This document shows positions 8,885-13,441 of a stretch of 13,441 bases of DNA, one piece after another. The notes beneath the pieces were generated by a model, which searched no databases, was not told the origin of the DNA, and worked only from the letters and a program-made list of their open reading frames with translations. Position 1 is the stretch's first letter. Every line of letters begins with the position of its first letter. The DNA is from an uncultured Eubacteriales bacterium. Lineage in GTDB: Bacteria > Bacillota > Clostridia > Peptostreptococcales > Anaerovoracaceae. A program made the translations under genes and the position numbers. The DNA lies in the NCBI GenBank assembly GCA_902797195.1, contig CADBRY010000058.1:1-13441 (forward strand), in the 5' to 3' direction.

Positions 8885-10279
8885 TCAGTACCTTCTCCTC
8901 TTGGACGATGAAAGTATGTGCATCTCGTCTCTGTATTTGGCAACTGTCCTTCTTGAGATAGTCAGCCCCTTCTCGTTGAGCATGCCTACGATGGCCTGAT
9001 CCGAGTATGGTTTTGACGTATCTTCATTTTCGATTATTTCTCTTATAAATTCCTTTACGCTGCTGGACGATATCCCCTGGCCGCTGCTGTCGGATACTCC
9101 CGCGGAGAAGAAATGTCTCAGTTCGAAAACACCGTGACAGCACTGGAGGTATTTCCCGTTGATTGACCGGGATACGGTGGACTCGTGTATCCCCACCTCA
9201 TCTGCTATGTCTTTAAGGGTCAGGGTCTTCATATACCTGCTGCCCTTATCGAAGAACTCCTTTTGATGTTCAACGATAGCCTCGGCAACGCTCTTTATTG
9301 TATGCTTTCTCTGGTCGATACTGCGTATCAGCCACATGGCTGAGTTAACTTTGTTTGAAAGATACTCTTCCAACTGTTTGTCATCCTCCGCCTTCCCCAG
9401 AAGGCTCCTGTAATAGGAACTCACTCTGAGACTGGGGGTGCTGCTTTCATTTACTCTTACGGAGTAGCCCTCCTCTGTTCTGTCCACAAAAATATCCGGG
9501 ATTATATATCTGGGCTCACTTCCTCCCGCAAAGGATCGCCCGGGCTTGGGCTCCAGAGTCCTGATCACATCCCCCAGCTCCTGTATGCGGGGAACAGGCA
9601 GCCCCATTTCCCTGCTTATGACTCCAAGCCTGTTGTCTCCCAGATCTTCAAGATGGTCTTTTATCAGAGTCTCCAGGTCCTCCGTAAGCATCCCCAGAGC
9701 CTTCAGCTGTATTATAAGGCACTCTTTGATGTCGGATGCTCCCACTCCCGCAGGATCCATCTTCTGTATCAGCTTGATGGCCGCTTTGACCTTATCCACA
9801 TCTGCCGATATATTTGCCGCAATTTCTTCCGCCGAAAGAGTCAGATACCCATTGTCGTCCAGGGTCTCTATCACATACTTTCCTATGTCGTGTATCTCGC
9901 CGCACTTCGCCATGAACTGCAACTGAAAGAGCAGGTGATCCGGCAGGGTGGTCTCATCGGCCACATACCTTTCCAGTATGTCGGAGTTCTCTTCTTTCTT
10001 TTCCTTCCACTGCCTGAAATCTCCGTCTCCGTATGCGTTTTCCCTTATGTGTTCCTTCCAGTCGATGGGATCCGGCTCCGGCTGTCCCGCAGGGATCTCC
10101 TCTTCTTCGGCCACCTCGTCTTTTTCAAGAACCGGGTTTTCCAGGATCTCGTTCTGGACGTAGGATTCCAGTTCCTGAATGTTGAATTGGAGAATCTTGA
10201 TGGCCTGAATAAGCTCAGGTGTCATCACCAGTTTCTGCGTCTGTTCAATTGTCAGATCGTACTCCAGTTTCAGACTCAT
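8885..10279 (-). CDS. rpoN: RNA polymerase sigma-54 factor
   Basis: Sigma-54 (RpoN/SigL), 464 residues from the chosen start. It directs RNA polymerase to -24/-12 promoters that need an AAA+ activator. Region I is at the N-terminus (MSLKLEYDLTIEQTQKLVMTPELIQAIKIL..LQ-rich helices, about 1-48), then an acidic linker (about 53-73), the core-binding domain (about 100-250), a DNA-binding domain with the helix-turn-helix LKDIADEVGIHESTVSRSING (355-375), and the RpoN box SRRTVAKYR (442-450) near the end. A longer frame opens at GTG 10321, but MSLKLEY is the standard family start and a possible -10 element overlaps the GTG region; the site GGAA before 10279 is weak. It lies upstream of the glycolytic run, a known arrangement in Clostridia. 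No partner activator gene is in view. Confidence 0.96.
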   Translation of the reverse strand: MSLKLEYDLTIEQTQKLVMTPELIQAIKILQFNIQELESYVQNEILENPVLEKDEVAEEEEIPAGQPEPDPIDWKEHIRENAYGDGDFRQWKEKKEENSDILERYVADETTLPDHLLFQLQFMAKCGEIHDIGKYVIETLDDNGYLTLSAEEIAANISADVDKVKAAIKLIQKMDPAGVGASDIKECLIIQLKALGMLTEDLETLIKDHLEDLGDNRLGVISREMGLPVPRIQELGDVIRTLEPKPGRSFAGGSEPRYIIPDIFVDRTEEGYSVRVNESSTPSLRVSSYYRSLLGKAEDDKQLEEYLSNKVNSAMWLIRSIDQRKHTIKSVAEAIVEHQKEFFDKGSRYMKTLTLKDIADEVGIHESTVSRSINGKYLQCCHGVFELRHFFSAGVSDSSGQGISSSSVKEFIREIIENEDTSKPYSDQAIVGMLNEKGLTISRRTVAKYRDEMHILSSSKRRRY

Positions 10280-10324
10280 AACAGATTCCAGTTCCCCAAA
10301 ATAACAGCAACAAACCCGCACTCT

Positions 10325-10333
10325 ATTCTACCA
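10325..10333 (-). promoter_or_regulatory. Possible extended -10 promoter of rpoN
   Basis: TGGTAGAAT on the minus strand is an extended -10 (TGN plus TAGAAT, five of six bases matching TATAAT). No good -35 lies 17 nt upstream. A start near 10318 would give a leader of about 39 nt before the ATG at 10279 and would exclude the GTG at 10321. The call rests on this match only. Confidence 0.35.
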
Positions 10334-10391
10334 TATCAGGCTCATCTTCGGGCAGTGGATTTGCCTCTCTTTTTATTCTTATCCCGGCCCT

Positions 10392-10964
10392 TTATTTCAG
10401 GAAACCTATGCTTCTGAGTATGGGTGATTCTACCGCCTTGCCTTTGCAGAGTGATATAAAGGCAATGATCCTGAGCACAAGAAGGACTATGATGAATATG
10501 CTTCCCGCAATGGGAACTATGAATGTCCAGCAGAGCAGGATCATCACTATCCCCACTATGGATTCCAGTATGCTGAACTTGAGTGCCTGGCGCATATGGA
10601 ATCCCGCAAAGGGAGAATTCTGGGAAGCTATTAGGGCGATTATTATGCCAATTGGTCCCATCACGTATCCGGCCATTGATGTGATTTTGTTCTTTGATAT
10701 GTCCTCGGGATCGAATTCGTGGGTATGATCCCATGGAGGGATAACGCTTTCCCCGTCGTATCCGTATTGGGACTGCTCATCATACTTTTCTATCTCTTCG
10801 CCCTTGGCTTCAACGCGCACCGGCATCATGGGCTCAGCTTCTTCATTGTCCGATCCAAGGGGCGGTCCCCACTGATATGATCCATTCGTTATTTTTGTAC
10901 CGCATTTTCTGCAGAATTTTGCTTCTTCGTTTATTTCCGCACCGCAATTTGGACATGTAATCAT
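10392..10964 (-). CDS. Zinc-ribbon membrane protein, DUF4870/Tic20-like
   Basis: A 190-residue protein of unknown function. It starts with a zinc-ribbon knuckle pair, CPNC (4-7) and CRKC (18-21), C-x2-C-x10-C-x2-C. Then comes an acidic, low-complexity linker (about 30-90, with PMMPVRVEAKGEEIEKYDEQ). The C-terminal half has three hydrophobic helices: about 95-113 (ITSMAGYVMGPIGIIIALIAS), 129-148 and 150-172. FAGFHMRQALKFSIL (119-133) recalls the DUF4870/Tic20-like group, in which this stretch lies between the first two helices. The start at 10964 is chosen because MITCPNCG begins the zinc ribbon and has AAGGAGGG (10978-10971) at good spacing; the longer frame to 11060 would run through the upstream promoter and terminator. 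A role in membrane stress or protein quality control is only a guess. It lies between the kamDE operon and rpoN. Confidence 0.85.
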   Translation of the reverse strand: MITCPNCGAEINEEAKFCRKCGTKITNGSYQWGPPLGSDNEEAEPMMPVRVEAKGEEIEKYDEQSQYGYDGESVIPPWDHTHEFDPEDISKNKITSMAGYVMGPIGIIIALIASQNSPFAGFHMRQALKFSILESIVGIVMILLCWTFIVPIAGSIFIIVLLVLRIIAFISLCKGKAVESPILRSIGFLK

Positions 10965-11031
10965 GCCTATCCCTCCTTGGTTATTTATGATATCCCCTTC
11001 CATAGGCTGGCGGGGGGGGTCTTCCCTATCG

Positions 11032-11060
11032 ATTATATCAAAAAGAGCCATGACATACAA
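11032..11060 (-). promoter_or_regulatory. Probable promoter of the zinc-ribbon gene, overlapping the kamE terminator
   Basis: On the minus strand a perfect TATAAT (11037-11032) has an extended TGA before it and a TTGTAT -35-like element (11060-11055) exactly 17 nt upstream. The -35 falls in the loop and stem of the kamE terminator. The start would be near 11025, giving a leader of about 60 nt that contains a run of eight C (G on the plus strand, 11012-11019). Confidence 0.6.
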
Positions 11061-11076
11061 TATGTCGTGGCTCTTT
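11040..11076 (-). terminator. Rho-independent terminator of the kamDE operon
   Basis: A 16-bp inverted repeat (11042-11057 with 11061-11076, loop of 3) has one imperfect pair, T opposite G on the plus strand and A-C on the minus strand. On the minus strand the stem ends CTCTTTTTGA, a run of five U. It begins 44 nt past the kamE stop codon. The kam genes end here, so kamE is probably the last gene of its operon. Confidence 0.85.
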
Positions 11077-11120
11077 GACTTCTGCTATACCACTGATGAT
11101 ATATGGTCCCTATAAGGTCC

Positions 11121-11900
11121 TCAGACCATGCCTCTTTCCACTATCTCCGTAAGCACGAAGGAGGCAACATCTTCGGCGTATTTGTGTGGGCCGAAGCCTG
11201 CATCGTAACCCAGTTCCTGGGCAAGCTCGTGGGATATACGGGGGCCGCCGCAGACCAGGATAACCTTGTCACGCATTCCCTCCGCTTCAAGAAGCTCAAC
11301 CATGTTTGTAAGGTTCTGGATATGGATGTCTTTTTGAGTTACCGTCTGAGATACCAGTATGGCATCCGCCCCCACTTCCTTTGCCTTTTCTATGAGGATC
11401 TCATTGGGTACCTGAGATCCCATGTTGTAGGCCTCGATCCCCTCGTATCTCTCCAGACCGAAGTGACCGTGGAAGCCCTTCATGTTCATTATGGCGTCTA
11501 TACCCACAGTGTGAGCGTCCGTTCCCGTGGAGGCACCCACTATGACCACCGGACGGCGGATGTTCTCTTTGATGTATTCCGCACATTCCAGTCTGTCCAT
11601 AACATCCACTTCAACCTTGGCGACCTTGATGGTGGTGTAGTCCACGGTGTGCTGGCACTTGCCGTATACTACAAAGAAAGTATATCCTTCCGTCATGGCC
11701 TTGGAGTAGACCACATTGGGCTCATCAAGTCCCATCTGCTTTGCCAGGAGTCTTGCCGCTTCATCAGCCTCGTCTCCGTAGGGTACGGGCAGTGTGAAGG
11801 CAACTTCAGTCATTCCGTCGTTCAGAGTGTCTCCGTAGGGTTTTACCTTGGTCAGATCCACCTGAGCTACCGCCGTGTTCTGTACGCATTGTTCTGCCAT
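11121..11900 (-). CDS. kamE: Lysine 5,6-aminomutase beta subunit (cobalamin-binding)
   Basis: Beta subunit of adenosylcobalamin- and PLP-dependent lysine 5,6-aminomutase, 259 residues. The enzyme moves an amino group in D-lysine or beta-lysine during anaerobic lysine fermentation. The B12-binding signature DAHTVG (D-x-H-x2-G) is at 128-133, with His130 as the expected cobalt ligand, and Lys141 (NMKGFHGHFG) is placed to form the PLP aldimine. The 11-residue spacing equals His133 to Lys144 of the Clostridium sticklandii enzyme. A Rossmann-like fold follows, with the late cobalamin-domain motif VILVCGGPRI (225-234). Its ATG overlaps the kamD stop by one base, and an AGGAGGTG inside the kamD end is its ribosome site, so translation is coupled. 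A terminator follows. Ornithine 4,5-aminomutase is unlikely because its large subunit is far longer. Genes for the other lysine-fermentation steps are not in view. Confidence 0.96.
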   Translation of the reverse strand: MAEQCVQNTAVAQVDLTKVKPYGDTLNDGMTEVAFTLPVPYGDEADEAARLLAKQMGLDEPNVVYSKAMTEGYTFFVVYGKCQHTVDYTTIKVAKVEVDVMDRLECAEYIKENIRRPVVIVGASTGTDAHTVGIDAIMNMKGFHGHFGLERYEGIEAYNMGSQVPNEILIEKAKEVGADAILVSQTVTQKDIHIQNLTNMVELLEAEGMRDKVILVCGGPRISHELAQELGYDAGFGPHKYAEDVASFVLTEIVERGMV

Positions 11901-13441
11901 TATTTCGCACCTCCTAACATGAGAGGAATGAAGGGATTGAAGTACTCTTCATCCTTGACGCATACGCCTTCCAATCCTTTTCCGCCGTCTCTGGGACGTT
12001 TGACGCCGCCGAATTTTCCCTGCTCTATAGTGGAGAACAGACCTTCTTCAACGATTTCGGACAGCATCTTGTCAGCCTTATCAAGCACTTCCTGTGCTCT
12101 GCTCTGGATGATGCCTCCCTCCTTGTATGATACCTCCGAACCCAGATCGCGCATGTTGTTGAATATGTACTTTGCGTTTTCTATGGAAAGATACCTGTCG
12201 TGCATATGGGGCGTATGTATAGCCTCAGTAAGCATTCCCAGCAGTTGGAGAGACTGTCCCGTCCATATGGCGATCATGTTGAAGAGTGCATCCTGTACAT
12301 TGCCTTTGAAAATATTGCCCGTCATATACTTTGTGGGTGGCATGTACTTCAGCGGTGCGTTGGGGAATATCTCGCGCAGCATCTGAGCTTGTGCCAACTC
12401 GTAGAGGAAGCCGTTCTCAAGCATGGGGTCCATCTCAAAGGCGTGGCCGAGACCTTGCTGTTCGCTGGGCAGACCGGCCATGAAGGCCAGCTGTTCGTTG
12501 ATGAAGTCTGATGCCAGTACGGTGTGGGCCTCTTCGTATGCGTCGGCGGTGGTGAGGTAGTTATCCTCGCCAGTGTTGATGATGACACCTGCGAAACCAT
12601 TGATGATGCGGCTGAAATACTGGTCAATCAGCGTACGCTGCATGTTGATGTCGCGGAACAGGATGCCGTAGAGTGCATCGTTGAGCATCACGTCGAGGCC
12701 TTCGAGTGCACCCATGGCGGCGATTTCCGGCATGCAAAGACCCGAGCAGTAGTTGCAGAGGCGGATGTAGCGTCCCACCTCCTCGCCCACCTCATCAAGG
12801 GCCTTGCGCATGATGCGGAAGTTTTCCTGAGTAGCGAAAGTGCCGCCGAAACCTTCGGTGGTGGCACCATAGGGCACGTAATCAAGCAGCGACTGACCCG
12901 TGGTGCGTATGACGGCGATAATGTCGGCACCTTGACGGGCACCGGCCTGGGCCTGCACCACATCCTCGTAGATGTTGCCTGTAGCGACGATGATGTACAG
13001 ATAGGGCTTGGAGCCCTCGCCGATAGTCTCGATGTACTTCTCGCGACGCAGACGGTTTCCCCTCACTCGCTCTATGGTCTTCTCAATCACCGGCTGCAAA
13101 GCCTTGTCAATCTCTGCTTTCGAATGGACAGGCAGCTTGGTGATATCAAGCTTACCTGCAGCGATGGCCTCTGCAATTTCCTGCGGATTCTTGCCGGTTT
13201 CCACCATCGCGTTGCCCACATAAAACATCACTCCTTCGCCAAGCAATCCTTTGCTCTTCAGCTCTTCCACCACAACATTGGGCATGGGAACCTCGTTTTC
13301 ATCGACACCGTCGATGCCGAGGAAGCGGCACAATGTACGCTCCACAGCCACGGTAGTGTAGTCTTCCACGAAGTCCTGCACCTGTCCGGCAATCTTTTTT
13401 GCCACCGAACGCGCATGCTCAACTTCTGTAAAATCAAGTCC
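11900..13441 (-). CDS. kamD: Lysine 5,6-aminomutase alpha subunit (5' end outside window)
   Basis: Alpha (TIM-barrel) subunit of lysine 5,6-aminomutase, partner of KamE; it supplies most of the substrate and cofactor cavity. About 513 residues are visible, out of a usual ~515-520. The GTG at 13405 is internal: the frame stays open upstream and reads GLDFTEVEHARSVAKKIAGQ to the window edge, so only a few N-terminal residues are missing. Recognisable stretches include TTVAVERTLCRFLGIDGVDE, RREKYIETIGEGSKPYLYI, YVPYGATTEGFGGTFATQENF, CNYCSGLCMPEIAAMGALEG and PPTKYMTGNIFKGN. Codon use shifts inside the gene: from the edge to about 12.34 kb Ile is nearly always ATC/ATT and Arg nearly always CGC/CGT, while the last ~440 nt use ATA, GGA and AGA like the neighbours. 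The reading frame is intact. It overlaps kamE by one base. Confidence 0.96.
   Translation of the reverse strand, partial: GLDFTEVEHARSVAKKIAGQVQDFVEDYTTVAVERTLCRFLGIDGVDENEVPMPNVVVEELKSKGLLGEGVMFYVGNAMVETGKNPQEIAEAIAAGKLDITKLPVHSKAEIDKALQPVIEKTIERVRGNRLRREKYIETIGEGSKPYLYIIVATGNIYEDVVQAQAGARQGADIIAVIRTTGQSLLDYVPYGATTEGFGGTFATQENFRIMRKALDEVGEEVGRYIRLCNYCSGLCMPEIAAMGALEGLDVMLNDALYGILFRDINMQRTLIDQYFSRIINGFAGVIINTGEDNYLTTADAYEEAHTVLASDFINEQLAFMAGLPSEQQGLGHAFEMDPMLENGFLYELAQAQMLREIFPNAPLKYMPPTKYMTGNIFKGNVQDALFNMIAIWTGQSLQLLGMLTEAIHTPHMHDRYLSIENAKYIFNNMRDLGSEVSYKEGGIIQSRAQEVLDKADKMLSEIVEEGLFSTIEQGKFGGVKRPRDGGKGLEGVCVKDEEYFNPFIPLMLGGAK

Noticed and set aside
10280-10321. GTG start for rpoN adding 14 residues (with CCC)
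   Set aside because: MSLKLEY is the standard RpoN N-terminus, and the GTG overlaps the expected transcription start of the possible extended -10.
9653-10417. Plus-strand reading frame of 254 codons opposite rpoN
   Set aside because: Its sequence is the complement of conserved sigma-54 regions and has no recognisable domain.
10965-11060. Upstream start for the zinc-ribbon gene
   Set aside because: It would put promoter, terminator and the G-run inside the coding region; the start at 10964 has a strong Shine-Dalgarno and begins the zinc ribbon.
11103-12386. Long plus-strand reading frame of 427 codons opposite kamE and kamD
   Set aside because: It runs opposite two clearly conserved genes, has no recognisable protein features, and arises from their codon pattern.
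13403-13405. GTG as the kamD start
   Set aside because: The frame continues in conserved-looking sequence (LDFTEVEHARS) to the window edge, so the gene is cut by the window.

Overview
The window looks like a chromosomal segment of an anaerobic, amino-acid-fermenting Clostridia-type Firmicute. The supporting signs are strong AGGAGG-type ribosome binding sites, a glycolytic operon linked to rpoN and secG, a K+-dependent membrane pyrophosphatase of the sodium-pump type, and genes for the adenosylcobalamin-dependent lysine 5,6-aminomutase of lysine fermentation. Base composition is moderate and GGA, ATA and AGA codons are common in most genes. The exact family cannot be fixed from sequence alone; a relative of the Anaerovoracaceae/Peptostreptococcales is a guess.

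Layout. Positions 1-1907 (plus strand) hold two tandem TrkH-type potassium channel subunits, the first cut by the left edge. Everything else is on the minus strand. Read from right to left it runs: kamD (cut by the right edge) and kamE, overlapping by 1 nt and ending in a terminator; a small zinc-ribbon membrane protein whose likely promoter overlaps that terminator; rpoN (sigma-54); the glycolytic run gap-pgk-tpiA-eno; secG, with its own good promoter; and hppA, which ends at a terminator facing the converging trkH pair.

How the genes fit together. The gap-pgk-tpiA-eno block covers triose-phosphate isomerisation and most of lower glycolysis, but phosphoglycerate mutase is missing, and so is the cggR regulator often found between rpoN and gap in Clostridia. 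KamDE supply the aminomutase of lysine fermentation. The pyrophosphatase would use waste PPi to pump Na+ (inferred) and needs K+, which the neighbouring Trk system imports.

Most notable observations: (1) the hppA leader has a perfect 11-bp hairpin whose 3' arm is also complementary to the hppA Shine-Dalgarno region, with a second hairpin between them, which is the architecture of a translational RNA switch; (2) kamD changes codon usage abruptly around 12.3 kb, suggesting recombination or an assembly chimera; (3) the GAPDH lacks the NAD-ribose aspartate and has altered dinucleotide-binding residues; (4) a terminator hairpin overlaps a promoter between kamE and the zinc-ribbon gene. No tRNA, rRNA, CRISPR array or mobile element was seen.
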